Below, piece after piece: positions 8,389 to 18,051 of a stretch of 39,135 nt of DNA; within the stretch, counting starts at the first letter, position 1; each line of letters opens with the position of its first letter. The notes beneath the pieces are model-generated. The model had not been told where the DNA came from and ran no database searches. It worked only from the letters and a program-made list of their open reading frames with translations. A program made the translations under genes and the position numbers. The stretch comes from Bacteroidota bacterium (lineage in GTDB: Bacteria > Bacteroidota > Ignavibacteria > SZUA-365), in contig QKAF01000002.1 of the NCBI GenBank assembly GCA_003246455.1, positions 1 through 39,135 of the forward strand. Reading direction: 5' to 3'.

Positions 8389-10647
8389 ATGACGATGAAT
8401 TTCGACATGATTCAGCGTGCGTATTCCGAATTTCCGGGAAAAATCGCATCCGCGCGTGCCCTTCTGGGCCGCCCGCTGACCTATACGGAAAAGATTCTCT
8501 ATTCCCACCTGTGGGATACACCTTCCGCGCCGCTCGGACGGGGCAAGGATTACGCGAACTTCGGTCCTGACCGTGTCGCCATGCAGGACGCCACCGCGCA
8601 GATGGCGCTGCTGCAGTTCATGAGCGCCGGCATTCCGCAGGTCGCCGTTCCTTCCACCGTGCACTGCGATCACCTCATTCTCGCCGAGCACGGCGCCAAG
8701 CAGGATCTGACGTCCTCCCTCGACCTGAACCGCGAAGTGTTCGACTTCCTCGCGTCGGTGTCGAAGAAATACGGCATCGGCTTCTGGAAGCCGGGCGCGG
8801 GCATCATCCACCAGGTCGTGCTCGAGAACTACGCCTTCCCCGGCGGCATGATGATCGGCACCGATTCGCACACGCCCAACGCCGGCGGACTCGGCATGGT
8901 CGCCATCGGCGTCGGCGGCGCGGACGCCGTGGACGTGATGGCCGGCATGCCCTGGGAGCTGAAATTCCCGAAACTGATCGGCGTCAAGCTGACGGGCAAG
9001 ATGAGCGGCTGGACCTCCCCGAAAGACATCATTCTCAAACTCGCGGGCATTCTCACCGTCAAGGGCGGCACCGGCGCCATCGTCGAATACTTCGGTGACG
9101 GCTGCGCGAACATTTCCGCCACGGGCAAGGGCACGATCTGCAACATGGGCGCGGAAATCGGCGCCACGACCTCGGTCTTCCCGTACGACGCGAAAAGCGG
9201 CGCGTACCTGCGCAGCACCGCGCGCGCCGACCTCGCGGATCTCGCCGACGGCATCGCCGCGCATCTGCAGGCCGACCCGGAAGTCGCTGCGGATCCGGAG
9301 AAGTACTACGACCAGGTGATTCACATCGATCTCGACACGCTCGAGCCGCATGTGAACGGTCCCTTCACCCCCGACCGCGCGCATCCGATCTCGGAATTCG
9401 CGAAAGCCGTGCGTGAAAACGGCTGGCCGGAAGAGCTGCGCGTCGCGCTGATCGGCTCCTGCACCAACTCGAGCTATGAGGACATCGACCGCGTGGCCGC
9501 GATCGCGCGTCAGGCGAAAGAGAAGTCCCTGCTGACGAAATCCGAATTCACCATCACCCCGGGATCGGAGCAGGTGCGCGCGACCATCGAGCGTGACGGA
9601 CAGCTGGCGCTGCTCGAGAGCATCGGCGGACAGGTGCTGGCGAATGCCTGCGGTCCCTGCATCGGCCAGTGGAAGCGTCACGACGTGCAGAAAGGCGACC
9701 GCAACTCGATCATCACCTCCTTCAACCGCAACTTCACGGGACGCAACGACGGCAATCCCGACACCCATGCCTTCGTGGCCAGTCCGGAAACCGTGGCGGC
9801 GCTCGCGCTCGCGGGTTCGCTGACCTTCGACTTCACGAAAGACACGCTGGTGAATGAGAAAGGCGAGACCGTGCGTCTCGACGCCCCGACCGGCGACGAA
9901 CTTCCCGCGCAGGGCTTCGTTCCCGATCCCGACGGTTTCGTACCCCCCGCAGCCGACGGCAGCGGCGTGAATGTGGTAGTCAATCCCGAGAGCAACCGCC
10001 TGCAGGTGCTCACGCCATTCGCCGCGCCGAAGGACGGCGAATACGACAACCTGCGCCTGCTGCTGAAAGTGCGCGGCAAGTGCACGACCGACCATATTTC
10101 GATGGCGGGTCCCTGGCTGCGCTTCCGCGGACACCTCGACAACATTTCGAACAACATGTTCATCGGCGCGATCAACGAATACAACGGCGTGCCGAACAAG
10201 GTGAAAAACCAGATCACCGGAGAGTACGACGAAGTGCCGAACGTTGCCCGCGCGTATAAAGCGGCCGGCGACGGCTGGGTCGTGATCGGTGACGAGAATT
10301 ACGGCGAGGGTTCGAGCCGCGAGCATGCGGCGATGGAGCCCCGTCATCTTGGCGGCAAGGCCATTATCGTCAAGTCCTTCGCCCGCATCCACGAGACCAA
10401 TCTCAAGAAGCAGGGCATGCTTCCGCTGACCTTCGCCGATCCGGCGGACTACGCGAAGATCCAGGAAGACGACCGCATCAAGCTCGACGTCTCCGGCCTC
10501 GCACCCGGCGCACAGATGACGATGACCGTCATGCACGCCGACGGTTCGACCGATACCGTCATGCTCAACCACACGATGAATGCCCAGCAGATCGAGTGGT
10601 TCCATGCCGGCAGCGCGCTGAACCTCATTGCACGCGGGAACGGCTGA
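8389..10647 (+). CDS. acnA: Aconitate hydratase, mitochondrial type
   Basis: This TCA-cycle enzyme interconverts citrate and isocitrate using a [4Fe-4S] cluster. It has 752 residues. The cluster ligands are Cys358 (GSCTNSS) and Cys421/Cys424 (ACGPC), and the active-site Ser642 and Arg644 are in GEGSSREHA. These numbers coincide with those used for mature pig-heart aconitase, so it belongs with the mitochondrial-type enzymes and not the longer E. coli AcnA type (about 890 residues). [13 protein letters not shown] is also conserved. GGAG stands nine bases before the ATG at 8389; a second in-frame ATG two codons later is possible. It is monocistronic, with a convergent terminator downstream. Confidence 0.97.
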   Translation: MTMNFDMIQRAYSEFPGKIASARALLGRPLTYTEKILYSHLWDTPSAPLGRGKDYANFGPDRVAMQDATAQMALLQFMSAGIPQVAVPSTVHCDHLILAEHGAKQDLTSSLDLNREVFDFLASVSKKYGIGFWKPGAGIIHQVVLENYAFPGGMMIGTDSHTPNAGGLGMVAIGVGGADAVDVMAGMPWELKFPKLIGVKLTGKMSGWTSPKDIILKLAGILTVKGGTGAIVEYFGDGCANISATGKGTICNMGAEIGATTSVFPYDAKSGAYLRSTARADLADLADGIAAHLQADPEVAADPEKYYDQVIHIDLDTLEPHVNGPFTPDRAHPISEFAKAVRENGWPEELRVALIGSCTNSSYEDIDRVAAIARQAKEKSLLTKSEFTITPGSEQVRATIERDGQLALLESIGGQVLANACGPCIGQWKRHDVQKGDRNSIITSFNRNFTGRNDGNPDTHAFVASPETVAALALAGSLTFDFTKDTLVNEKGETVRLDAPTGDELPAQGFVPDPDGFVPPAADGSGVNVVVNPESNRLQVLTPFAAPKDGEYDNLRLLLKVRGKCTTDHISMAGPWLRFRGHLDNISNNMFIGAINEYNGVPNKVKNQITGEYDEVPNVARAYKAAGDGWVVIGDENYGEGSSREHAAMEPRHLGGKAIIVKSFARIHETNLKKQGMLPLTFADPADYAKIQEDDRIKLDVSGLAPGAQMTMTVMHADGSTDTVMLNHTMNAQQIEWFHAGSALNLIARGNG

Positions 10648-10680
10648 CCGGCCGATCCGCTGCCTCCGGTAATGATTCTG

Positions 10681-10707
10681 AAAGGGTCCGCCATCGGCGG
10701 ACCCTTT
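10681..10707. terminator. Bidirectional terminator between aconitase and aminotransferase
   Basis: The 12-bp perfect stem AAAGGGTCCGCC/GGCGGACCCTTT with loop ATC lies between two convergent genes. It has A-rich and T-rich flanks, so it can serve both strands. Confidence 0.85.
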
Positions 10708-10712
10708 TCATT

Positions 10713-11960
10713 TCACTTCCATGCACGGTCAATAGCCTCGAGTGCGCGAAGGAAACGGTCGGCCGGTCCGAGCAGGCTCAGCGCCAGGAACTTCCCGCGC
10801 GCGAAATCGAACAGGTACCCCGGATGCACGAGCACGCGCTCGTCCTCCAGCAGACGGAGGGCGATCGCCTCTTCGTCCGCGTCGTCGGGGAGTCGGAGCA
10901 GGGCGCTCCAGCCGCCTTCGGGTTGGAGAAGGGATATGCCGGATCGCCCGGATCCGAAGTGCATGCGGGCCGCCTCCAGGTTCCGCAGACAGCGGATGCG
11001 AATCTGTTCCTGAATCGGCGCACGCAGCGCGAGGAGCACCGGAGCCGCGGCCATGACCGGTGTCGAGACGGAGAGGTAGGCATCCGCGATGACGTCGAGA
11101 CGGGCCAGCGCCTCATCGCGCAGGCGCGCGGGTCCCTCGGTCAGCATCCACCCCAGCTTCATCTGCGGAAGAGCGAGCAGCTTGCTCAGGCCGTTGATGG
11201 TGAAGCGCAGCGCGTCTCCCGGAATTCCGACCGTACGCTGCCGCGAAATGAGGTTTCCGCGTTCGGTGGAATCCGCTGCCGACGCGAGGCCGCTCTCCGC
11301 GACGGAATGATCCATCAGTGGAAAATCCCAGAACACTTCGTCGGTGATGAGGGCGATGCGGTTTCGCGCGCAGAGAGAGTCGAGCTGCAGGAACTCGTCG
11401 GGACGCAGGTAATTCGCCGCCGGGTTCGACGGATTGACGACAATGACCGCCCGCGTTCGGTCGCTGATCGCCAGGTCGAGCGAATGCATATCGATGCGCC
11501 AGCGCCCGTCCGGGGCGAGGCGCAGGTTGTATGGACGGATCGTGATCGCGTCCAGTCCCGCCAGCCAGGCGAACAGCGGGTAGGCAGGCAGGGGAATGCA
11601 TATCTCATCACCCGGGTCACAGAGCAGCTTGAAGAGCATGCTGTAGGCCTCGCTGCTCGACGCCGTGCAGTGGATACTTCCGGGATCCAGCGGCCCTCCT
11701 TCCGCCCCTTCCGCTCCTTCCGCATAATACCCCGCGATCGCCTCGCGCGTCACCACGAGTCCCCGCGGCTGCGGGTCATACGCAAGATCCGCCACCCGGG
11801 CGAACGCCACGCGCATTTCTTCTTCGGGATACGTGAATCCCGTCCGTGTCGGGTTCGATATGGTGAGATCCAGCAGTTCGCCGCCGTCCGCACGCAGCTC
11901 GCGTGCGCGCCGGGTAAGAAGGTTCTCGGAAAGGTCATCTGGCAGTCGGGAAGAAAACAC
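10713..11960 (-). CDS. Class I/II pyridoxal-phosphate aminotransferase
   Basis: This is a fold-type I, aspartate-aminotransferase-like enzyme of 415 residues from the chosen start. Visible family marks are SNPTRTGFTYP near the N-terminus, AYPLFAWLAG, NPSNP with the PLP-contacting Asn (about 179), TDEVFWDF with the PLP-ring Asp (about 207), and SK at about 259-260 as the Schiff-base Lys in INGLSKLLALPQMKLGW. The amino-acid substrate cannot be named. I chose the GTG at 11960 because AAAGGAG (11966-11972) is five bases upstream; the ATG at 11990 would add ten residues and lacks a ribosome site. A short GAEGAEGG stretch (residues 82-89) is an unusual low-complexity insertion. It is divergent from bacterioferritin. 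Confidence 0.9.
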   Translation of the reverse strand: MFSSRLPDDLSENLLTRRARELRADGGELLDLTISNPTRTGFTYPEEEMRVAFARVADLAYDPQPRGLVVTREAIAGYYAEGAEGAEGGPLDPGSIHCTASSSEAYSMLFKLLCDPGDEICIPLPAYPLFAWLAGLDAITIRPYNLRLAPDGRWRIDMHSLDLAISDRTRAVIVVNPSNPAANYLRPDEFLQLDSLCARNRIALITDEVFWDFPLMDHSVAESGLASAADSTERGNLISRQRTVGIPGDALRFTINGLSKLLALPQMKLGWMLTEGPARLRDEALARLDVIADAYLSVSTPVMAAAPVLLALRAPIQEQIRIRCLRNLEAARMHFGSGRSGISLLQPEGGWSALLRLPDDADEEAIALRLLEDERVLVHPGYLFDFARGKFLALSLLGPADRFLRALEAIDRAWK

Positions 11961-12031
11961 CGCGGCTCCTTTAATGGGGAATTCAACCATGGGAACGAGA
12001 TCGTGGAATCCGCATTGCGCTTCTGCGCGGG

Positions 12032-12051
12032 ATTTATGAAATTACATAAAT
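12032..12051. promoter_or_regulatory. 20-bp palindrome upstream of bacterioferritin
   Basis: ATTTATG-AAATTA-CATAAAT is a perfect 7-bp inverted repeat with a six-base centre, AT-rich in a GC-rich region. It lies in the divergent gap between the aminotransferase and bacterioferritin, 58 bases before the bfr ATG. It has the size and symmetry of an operator for a dimeric regulator, but does not match the classical Fur consensus. Assignment to iron or redox control is inference from the neighbour. Confidence 0.5.
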
Positions 12052-12108
12052 ACAGCGGCGATTTGAACTCATGAGCGCCGCATCTTCAGCACCTCCCGGA
12101 GCCGTCCC

Positions 12109-12609
12109 ATGCATGAAAAAAGTATTGAACTCCTCAACCGCGCAGTCGCCGACGAGCTTCTGGCGGTACACCAGTACATGTATTTCCACTTCCACTGTGA
12201 CGATCAGGGCTACGAGCTGCTCAGCGCCCTTTTCCGCCGCACCGCGATCGAAGAGATGATGCATGTGGAAACGCTCGCGGAGCGCATCCTCTTCCTGAAA
12301 GGCGAAGTCGAGATGATTCCCGGCGGCGAGGTACAGAAATTGAAATCCGTGCGCGAGATGCTGGAACTTGCCTGCAGCATGGAAGAGAGCAGCGTGAAGG
12401 ATTACAACCTGTGGGCAAATGAAAGTTCGGCGAACGCGGATGCCAATACCAAGAAGCTGTTCGAACAGCTGGTCGATGACGAGGAACGCCATTACGACCA
12501 GTACGACAAGGAGATCGATAATCTCGAGCAGTTCGGCTCCCAGTACCTGGCGCTGCAGTCGATCGAACGCAGCAAGCGTATGGCGATGCCCCCGGGTACG
12601 GGCGCATAG
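12109..12609 (+). CDS. bfr: Bacterioferritin
   Basis: This 166-residue four-helix iron-storage protein oxidises Fe2+ and stores ferric mineral in a 24-mer cage. The di-iron site residues line up with E. coli bacterioferritin at an offset of two: Glu16, Glu49, His52, Glu92, Glu125 and His128. Met50, matching the heme-ligating Met52, is kept, so heme binding is likely. The start has GGAG seven bases upstream. The C-terminal tail after residue 150 is short and polar. A palindrome upstream may be an operator, and a strong hairpin follows the gene. Confidence 0.93.
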   Translation: MHEKSIELLNRAVADELLAVHQYMYFHFHCDDQGYELLSALFRRTAIEEMMHVETLAERILFLKGEVEMIPGGEVQKLKSVREMLELACSMEESSVKDYNLWANESSANADANTKKLFEQLVDDEERHYDQYDKEIDNLEQFGSQYLALQSIERSKRMAMPPGTGA

Positions 12610-12640
12610 CAGCCGCGAACGAACAGGATTTCCCCTCCAC

Positions 12641-12683
12641 AAAACGTGGCGAGGCGGCTCGATGAGCCGCCTCGCTGCGTTTT
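12641..12683. terminator. Strong bidirectional terminator
   Basis: A perfect 12-bp stem GCGAGGCGGCTC/GAGCCGCCTCGC with loop GAT is extended, after a two-base internal mismatch, by AAAACG/CGTTTT. It separates the convergent bacterioferritin and lipoprotein genes. Confidence 0.88.
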
Positions 12684-12731
12684 ACATATCTGCTCTGCCA
12701 TGAATCCCGGGAAGGACTCCATGGCAGCGAA

Positions 12732-14081
12732 TCACTGGATCGATATCGTCAGCGTGCAGGGGACGTCACCCTTCACATTGGCGCCGCTGCGGATGTACGC
12801 GACCACATGGTAATCGCCGTATCGCGGAAGCGTTCCGCTCCACGACCGGCGCTGTCCGCTGATATCGCCATCGCGGAGAAACACGCGGAAATACACGTCG
12901 GAATTCTCGGACTGCAGCGTCACGCCCATGCGCTGACTGCGCCGGGCGCGAAGCACGTACTCTTCGTGCGTTCCTTTTTTCAGCCGCGTACTCACCGATG
13001 CGCTTGTGCTGCCTTTCTGGAATCTGATGCGATGGGTGATCAGCGCGCCGGGAAGGATTCCGTGGCTATGTGCTTCAATATACGCGTCGGCATCGCCCTC
13101 CTTCGCGAATTCCGCCGCGGGCGCCGTGGGCTGCGCCGGAGGCGGAGGCGGAGTTTTCTGAACCGGGGGCTGTGCCGGGGGCGGAGGCGGAGTTTTCTGA
13201 ACCGGGGGCTGTGCCGGGGGCGGAGGCGGAGTTTTCTGCACGGGAGCCTGCTTCGGCGCGGGTGCCTGCTTCGGCGCGGGTGCCTGCTTCGGCGCGGGAG
13301 TCTGCTTCGGTGCGGGCTGCGGAGGGGCGGCCTGGATCTTTTCCTGCCGGTCTTCCGCGATCTGCGCCGCGGACTGGTCTGCCGGCCCTGCCGCGTCGGT
13401 CATCTCGTCCGCGGCTGCTTCCATCCCCGGCTCACTGTGCTCATCCATCGCAGTCGCGGGATCGGCGAGCTTCTCATTGTACAGCGTCGCAATGAACCGG
13501 GCCGTATCGATCTGTCCGTTCACATCGGCGAAGGCGAACATGCGCAGCGCCTCCGAGCGCTGCATCACAGCCGGCACTTCGTCTTCCGACATTTCGCCTT
13601 TGATGCCGTCGATCCTGTGCTCGTAATCGAAAAGGTTGCCCGCGTCGTTGAAATACAGTCGCGTGGCGATCTCAGCGAACAGCGGTTCGGCTTCGGTGGG
13701 ATTCAGCCGCCGGGAGGATTTTCCGTAGAAATGGAAAAGGGATTCGTCTTCGAAATAGTAGCGGTTGCGCGCATTCCCGGTCTGTCCGCCCTCCACCCGT
13801 TCGTCGATCAGGCGGAGTCTTCCGGCATCGAAATACATGCTGATCACCAGCGTGGTGTCGCCAAGGGTAAACGGCGAGATATCTCTCCGATCCAAGCGGT
13901 CGATCGCGCTCTGGATGGTCGTCGCGCGGTTGCGGACGTCGAGCACTTCCTTCTGAGCGATGGACATCGTTTCGCGCACCCCGGAATCGCTTTCCCAGAA
14001 CTTTATGGCGTCACAGCCCGCGAGCAGCGCGGACAGGACGAGAAGTGAAACGATACGATGGAGAGGGAGCATGGAACGCAT
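12732..14081 (-). CDS. Proline-rich lipoprotein with a C-terminal beta-sandwich domain
   Basis: This is a 449-residue protein of unknown role. A lipoprotein signal ends at Cys23 (LLAGC). Residues about 25-200 are a mixed helical domain (RNRATTIQSAIDRL, YYFEDESLFHFYGKSSRRL). Residues about 250-320 are low-complexity: PAPKQA-type six-residue repeats, then three units of a 13-residue PPPPPAQPPVQKT repeat. The last 110 residues (YVLRARRSQRMGVTL, SWSGTLPRYGDYHVVAYIRSG, CTLTISIQ) resemble pre-peptidase C-terminal (PPC)-like beta-sandwich domains. The layout suggests an envelope lipoprotein whose proline-rich arm holds the C-terminal domain away from the membrane. ATG at 14081 has no strong ribosome site; Met4 is an alternative. 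Confidence 0.8.
   Translation of the reverse strand: MRSMLPLHRIVSLLVLSALLAGCDAIKFWESDSGVRETMSIAQKEVLDVRNRATTIQSAIDRLDRRDISPFTLGDTTLVISMYFDAGRLRLIDERVEGGQTGNARNRYYFEDESLFHFYGKSSRRLNPTEAEPLFAEIATRLYFNDAGNLFDYEHRIDGIKGEMSEDEVPAVMQRSEALRMFAFADVNGQIDTARFIATLYNEKLADPATAMDEHSEPGMEAAADEMTDAAGPADQSAAQIAEDRQEKIQAAPPQPAPKQTPAPKQAPAPKQAPAPKQAPVQKTPPPPPAQPPVQKTPPPPPAQPPVQKTPPPPPAQPTAPAAEFAKEGDADAYIEAHSHGILPGALITHRIRFQKGSTSASVSTRLKKGTHEEYVLRARRSQRMGVTLQSENSDVYFRVFLRDGDISGQRRSWSGTLPRYGDYHVVAYIRSGANVKGDVPCTLTISIQ
13153..13238. repeat. 39-bp in-frame tandem repeat in the lipoprotein gene
   Basis: Two consecutive 39-base units (13153-13191 and 13192-13230) look identical and a third begins at 13231 and diverges. 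Each encodes 13 residues of the proline-rich region. Next to it, at about 13245-13320, an 18-base unit encoding PAPKQA is repeated four to five times. Such near-identical in-frame units can change copy number by slippage or recombination. Confidence 0.85.
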
Positions 14082-14120
14082 GGCACACCGTTTTCTGATG
14101 ACGGGGACACGGTAATCTAC

Positions 14121-14160
14121 AAAAAAAATACAGGCGATGGAGCATGGTCCACCGCCTGTT
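14121..14160 (-). terminator. Intrinsic terminator of nrdJ
   Basis: On the minus strand the stem ACAGGCG, one unpaired base, TGGA, a six-base loop, TCCA, one unpaired base, CGCCTGT is followed by eight consecutive U. It begins 22 bases after the nrdJ stop codon. Confidence 0.88.
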
Positions 14161-14181
14161 ATCGTGTGTCAGATCAAACGA

Positions 14182-17100
14182 TCAGGAGCATCCGCTGGTC
14201 GTGCCGCAGTCCTCGCAGACCGTGCACGCACCGTTGCGCTTGACGCGCGATGAGCCGCAGGATTCGCACATCTCACCGGTATAGCCCTGCGCCCGCGCAA
14301 CGAGAATCGTTTCGCTGTCCATCCGGCCGACTTTCTTCTCTGCGAGCACCGGTTCGGGACGTCCTGCAACCTCGCCGTTTTCCCGCTTGCGCGAGAGCGT
14401 CGGCGGCGTATTGAAGCTTGCGAGCGGCTGCTCCGTGGTTTCATCCACGGATTTCACATGCACGAAATCGGTACGGCCGAGGTATTCGTATCCCAGCACG
14501 CGGAAGACATAGTCGAGAATCGAGGTCGCATTCTTGATGGCTTCGTGTCCGATGACCACGCCCGCGGGCTCGAAACGCGTGAACGTGAAGGAGTCCACCA
14601 GCTCTTCGAGAGGCACACCGTACTGCAGCGCCTTTGAAGCGAGCACCGCGAAGCAGTTGAGCAGTCCCTTGAAGGACGCTCCTTCCTTGTACATGTCGAT
14701 AAAGATCTCGCCGAGGGCGCCGTCGTCATATTCGCCGGTGCGGAGGAAGACCTTGTGTCCGCCGACCACCGCTTCACGCACGAACCCGTGACGCTTCGCG
14801 GGGAGTTTCCGGCGTTCTGCGGCGCGGGCGACGATTTTCTCCTGTACTTCCTTCGGACCGATCTGCTCATTGAAATCGTTCTCATCGCCCATTTCGGCGA
14901 GAGCCGCGGCTTCGGGATCGCTGATCGTATTCAGAGGCTGCGAAAGCTTGCTGCCGTCGCGATAGATCGCGTTGGCTTTCAGCATCAGCTTCCATGACAG
15001 GGTGTATGCATGCTTCACGTCCTCGATCGTCGCGTCGGCAGGCATGTTGATGGTCTTGGAAATGGCGCCGGAGATGAACGGCTGCACCGCCGCCATCATG
15101 CGAATGTGTCCTTCATACGCGATGTAGCGCTGACCGCGCTTTCCGCATTTGTTCGCGGTATCGAACACCGGCAGGTCTGCCTTGCGGACATGCGGCGCGC
15201 CTTCGATCATCATGGTGCCGCACACGTATTCGTTCGCACGCTCGATCTGTTCGGCACTGAACCCGAGTGAGCGGAGCATGTCGAAATTCGGATCGACCAG
15301 CTGCTCGTCGGAGAAACCGAGTCGTTTGCAGACCGCGTCGCCAAGCACCCATTTGTTGAACGCCATGCGGAGCTCGAAGACCGTGTCGAGCTGCTTTTCG
15401 ATCTTCTCGATGGCCTCGGCGGAAAATCCTTTCTCGACGAGCGCATCGCGGTTGATGTCCGGACAGCCGGCGAGCGTGCCGTGACCCTTGATGTATTTTT
15501 CGACATCGTCGATCTGCTCGCGCGTGTAGCTGAGGAATTCGAGGGCCTTCGGTACCGACTGATTCACGATCTTGAAATAACCGCCGCCGGCGAGTTTTTT
15601 GAATTTCACGATGGCGAAGTCCGGCTCGATACCCGTGGTATCGCAATCCATGACCAGGCCGATGGTGCCGGTCGGCGCGAGCACCGACACCTGCGCGTTG
15701 CGATAGCCGAACTGCTCACCGAGCTGCAGTGCCCGATCCCAGCTCTCGCGTGCGGCACGGGTCAGGTTGGCCGGACACAGCTGCTCGTCGATCACCAGCG
15801 GCGTGATCGTGAGTCCTTCGTACTCGTTCTCCGCTGCGCCCCACGCGGCCCTGCGGTGGTTGCGGATCACCCGCAGCATATGGTCGCGATTGGCATCGTA
15901 ACGGGGAAATGCACCGAGGTCGCGCGCGATTTCCGCGGAGGTCGCGTAGGATTCGCCGGTCATGACCGCGGTGATGCCCGCGGCGACGGAACGCCCCTTG
16001 TCGCTGTCGTACGGCACGCCGGCGACCATCAGCAGCGATCCGAGGTTGGCGTAGCCGAGACCCAGGGTGCGGAACTGGTAGCTCTTCAGCGCGACGGCCC
16101 TGCTCGGGAACTGCGCCATGAGCACGGAAATTTCCAGCGTCAGCGTCCAGAGACGCACCGCATGACGGAACTGCTCGACTTTGAACTCGTGCTTGCTGTC
16201 GTCCCAGAAATACTTGAGGTTGAACGACGCGAGGTTGCAGGCGGTATCGTCGAGGAACATGTACTCGGAGCAAGGATTGGACGCGTTGATGCGGCCGTCC
16301 ACCGGACAGGTATGCCACTCGTTGATCGTGGTGTCGTACTGGATGCCCGGATCCGCCGATGCCCAGGCGGCATAGCAGATTTCGTCCCACAGGTCGCGCG
16401 AGCGAAGCGTTTTCGCGGTCTCTCCCGTCGTGCGGAAGGTCAGCGTCCAGTTGCCGTCGTTCTCCACCGCCTCGAGGAAGGGATTGGTGACGCGCACCGT
16501 GTTGTTCGAATTCTGACCGCTGACCGTGTTGTAGGCCTCGGATTCGTAATGCGTATCGAACTCGTCGAGGTCGAATTCCGTGACGCCCTGCTCGATCAGC
16601 TGCAGCGCGCGGAAAATATAGTTCTCACGCACACCCACGCGGCGCGCCTGGATGATCGCGATCTGGAGTTCCTTGTTCGTCTGGAAGTCGACCGAATCGC
16701 CTTTCTGCGCGGCCTGCATGATGCGATTGAGGTGCAGCTTGTTGATCTGGCTGCCGGTCACCAGCGCGGCGACTTTTTCTTCCTCGCGCACTTTCCAGCG
16801 GACGAAATCCTCGATATCGGGATGATCGACGTTGAGCACCACCATTTTCGCGGCGCGGCGCGTCGTCCCGCCCGACTTGATGGCGCCGGCGGCGCGGTCG
16901 TTGATTTTCAGGAAGGACATGAGTCCGGAGGAAATGCCGCCGCCCGAGAGGCGCTCGTTGCGGCCGCGCAGGTTGCTGAAGTTGCTGCCGGTTCCGGATC
17001 CGTATTTAAAGATGCGCGCCTCGCGGGTGACCAGGTCGAAGATACCGCCTTCGTTGACCAGGTCGTCTTCCACTGACTGAATGAAGCATGCATGCGGCTG

Positions 17101-17634
17101 GGGACGGCTGTACGCATCTTCCGACGCCACCACTTCGCCCGTTTCCGGGTCAGCGTAGAAATGTCCCTGGGACGTGCCGGTGATGCCGTACGCGAAGTGC
17201 AGTCCCGTATTGAACCACTGCGGGGAATTCGGCGCGGCCATCTGACGCAGCAGCGTAAACGCCATCTCGTCGTAGTAGTTCTGCGCGTCTTCCGCGGTGT
17301 CGAAATACCCGTTATTCTCGCCCCAGTCGCGCCAGCAGCCGACCATGCGATGCACCACCTGGCGAATGCTGGTTTCACCGCCGTAGAGCGGCTCGCCGCG
17401 TTCGTCCACCTTCTGCGCGCCGTCCGCATCGAGCAGCGGCACCCCGGCTTTTCGGAAGTATTTCTGCGCCAGGATATCGGTCGCCATCTGCGACCAATGC
17501 GCAGGCACTTCGATATCGTGCAGCTCGAATACGACACTGCCATCGGGGTTGCGGAGAACGGACGAACGCTTCGTGTATTCGAAACAATCGAAAGCGCTCT
17601 GACCGGGAAGGGTAAATTGACGCGAAATTTTCAT
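14182..17634 (-). CDS. nrdJ: Adenosylcobalamin-dependent (class II) ribonucleoside-diphosphate reductase
   Basis: It reduces ribonucleotides to deoxyribonucleotides with a radical generated from coenzyme B12, so DNA synthesis does not depend on oxygen. At 1150 residues it is of the long NrdJ type. Asn453, Cys455 and Glu457 in SNPCSEY form the Asn-Cys-Glu radical site; PTGTIG follows near residue 660. The C-terminus carries two CxxC pairs (CESCGSS and [10 protein letters not shown]), a zinc-ribbon-like tail that likely doubles as the redox-active cysteines. No intein is seen. No strong ribosome site precedes the ATG. A near-consensus promoter lies about 215 bases upstream, leaving a structured leader. 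No other reductase or B12 gene is in the window. Confidence 0.97.
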   Translation of the reverse strand: MKISRQFTLPGQSAFDCFEYTKRSSVLRNPDGSVVFELHDIEVPAHWSQMATDILAQKYFRKAGVPLLDADGAQKVDERGEPLYGGETSIRQVVHRMVGCWRDWGENNGYFDTAEDAQNYYDEMAFTLLRQMAAPNSPQWFNTGLHFAYGITGTSQGHFYADPETGEVVASEDAYSRPQPHACFIQSVEDDLVNEGGIFDLVTREARIFKYGSGTGSNFSNLRGRNERLSGGGISSGLMSFLKINDRAAGAIKSGGTTRRAAKMVVLNVDHPDIEDFVRWKVREEEKVAALVTGSQINKLHLNRIMQAAQKGDSVDFQTNKELQIAIIQARRVGVRENYIFRALQLIEQGVTEFDLDEFDTHYESEAYNTVSGQNSNNTVRVTNPFLEAVENDGNWTLTFRTTGETAKTLRSRDLWDEICYAAWASADPGIQYDTTINEWHTCPVDGRINASNPCSEYMFLDDTACNLASFNLKYFWDDSKHEFKVEQFRHAVRLWTLTLEISVLMAQFPSRAVALKSYQFRTLGLGYANLGSLLMVAGVPYDSDKGRSVAAGITAVMTGESYATSAEIARDLGAFPRYDANRDHMLRVIRNHRRAAWGAAENEYEGLTITPLVIDEQLCPANLTRAARESWDRALQLGEQFGYRNAQVSVLAPTGTIGLVMDCDTTGIEPDFAIVKFKKLAGGGYFKIVNQSVPKALEFLSYTREQIDDVEKYIKGHGTLAGCPDINRDALVEKGFSAEAIEKIEKQLDTVFELRMAFNKWVLGDAVCKRLGFSDEQLVDPNFDMLRSLGFSAEQIERANEYVCGTMMIEGAPHVRKADLPVFDTANKCGKRGQRYIAYEGHIRMMAAVQPFISGAISKTINMPADATIEDVKHAYTLSWKLMLKANAIYRDGSKLSQPLNTISDPEAAALAEMGDENDFNEQIGPKEVQEKIVARAAERRKLPAKRHGFVREAVVGGHKVFLRTGEYDDGALGEIFIDMYKEGASFKGLLNCFAVLASKALQYGVPLEELVDSFTFTRFEPAGVVIGHEAIKNATSILDYVFRVLGYEYLGRTDFVHVKSVDETTEQPLASFNTPPTLSRKRENGEVAGRPEPVLAEKKVGRMDSETILVARAQGYTGEMCESCGSSRVKRNGACTVCEDCGTTSGCS

Positions 17635-17687
17635 CTGGCGGTATCTTTTTGTTCAGTCTTTGGTATTTGAGATGACAATCCCCTTCA

Positions 17688-17717
17688 CAGCGACTGCGAA
17701 AGGGGGCTTCTAAGTCT
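17688..17717 (-). other. Hairpin in nrdJ leader near the start codon
   Basis: On the transcript, CCCCTTTCGCAG, a three-base loop and CTGTGAAGGGG form a nearly perfect stem with one bulge, about 55-80 bases before the ATG. No U-run follows, so it is not a standard terminator. A role in translation or mRNA stability is possible but unproven. Confidence 0.5.
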
Positions 17718-17758
17718 TTAAAACACAGAGTTTTGTGAGAACGTTCGGCGCACAGTTC

Positions 17759-17788
17759 ACCACCCCTGCTCCGCGCAGGCCCGGTGGT
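17759..17788 (-). other. Bulged hairpin in nrdJ leader
   Basis: On the transcript, ACCACC, a GGG bulge, CCTGC, loop GCGGA, GCAGG, GGTGGT form two stacked perfect stems (6 and 5 bp). It lies in the middle of the leader between the predicted start site and the ATG. Confidence 0.55.
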
Positions 17789-17847
17789 TGTTCGCTACGG
17801 ATTTGACGGTAAACGAACGCGGAAAGCGCCACTGAAATGTGGGTTTG

Positions 17848-17876
17848 AATATACACCTTGCCTGGTTTCTTGTCAA
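17848..17876 (-). promoter_or_regulatory. Near-consensus promoter of nrdJ
   Basis: Read on the minus strand, TTGACA (17871-17876) is a perfect -35, followed by 17 bases and TATATT (17848-17853). The predicted start near 17841 gives an untranslated leader of about 207 bases. It is the best promoter in the window. Confidence 0.8.
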
Positions 17877-18051
17877 GATGAGAAGACTTGTATCCTTTAA
17901 GTTCCAAATTAAAGAAACGCCGCAACCGATTGCAATAGGCAAGGTTAACTTTTGAAAAAATTAATGTAAAACTTTAAGATCGGCAGGCTTCGCGGAGGTC
18001 CGCAGAGGGGATCGCTCACCCTTCCCTAACAATTATGCGAAAACAGCGCAA

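Larger units (their letters stand above)
17635..18051. other. 417-base gap: nrdJ promoter and leader
   Basis: This is one of only two long non-coding stretches. It is AT-richer than its flanks, most of all at 17840-17990. It holds the nrdJ promoter, two hairpins in the leader and, at 17925-18050, the region downstream of the anhydro-MurNAc kinase gene, where I see no convincing terminator. Short frames within it lack ribosome sites and family resemblance. Confidence 0.7.

Noticed and set aside
8068-10605. Open frame of 845 codons opposite aconitase
   Set aside because: It is antisense to aconitase, whose cofactor and active-site residues are all present. The antisense product has shadow-like composition and no motif.
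12641-12683. Large palindrome considered as an attachment or operator site
   Set aside because: Its place between convergent stop codons and the A/T-rich flanks fit a bidirectional terminator better.
15481-17076. Open frame of 531 codons opposite nrdJ
   Set aside because: It is entirely inside the reductase gene with no ribosome site and shadow-like composition.
17724-17739. NrdR box in the nrdJ leader
   Set aside because: ACACAGAGTTTTGTGA matches about 11 of 16 consensus positions but the centre is poor and no partner box about 31 bases away was found.
17635-17925. Cobalamin riboswitch upstream of the B12-dependent reductase
   Set aside because: GCCACTG, a riboswitch-like word, occurs near 17828 but on the strand opposite to the gene, and I could not find the rest of the conserved core on the coding strand. 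A covariance search would decide.
17710-17942. Short frames of 61-71 codons in the nrdJ leader
   Set aside because: They span the promoter or leader hairpins, have no ribosome site and no family resemblance.
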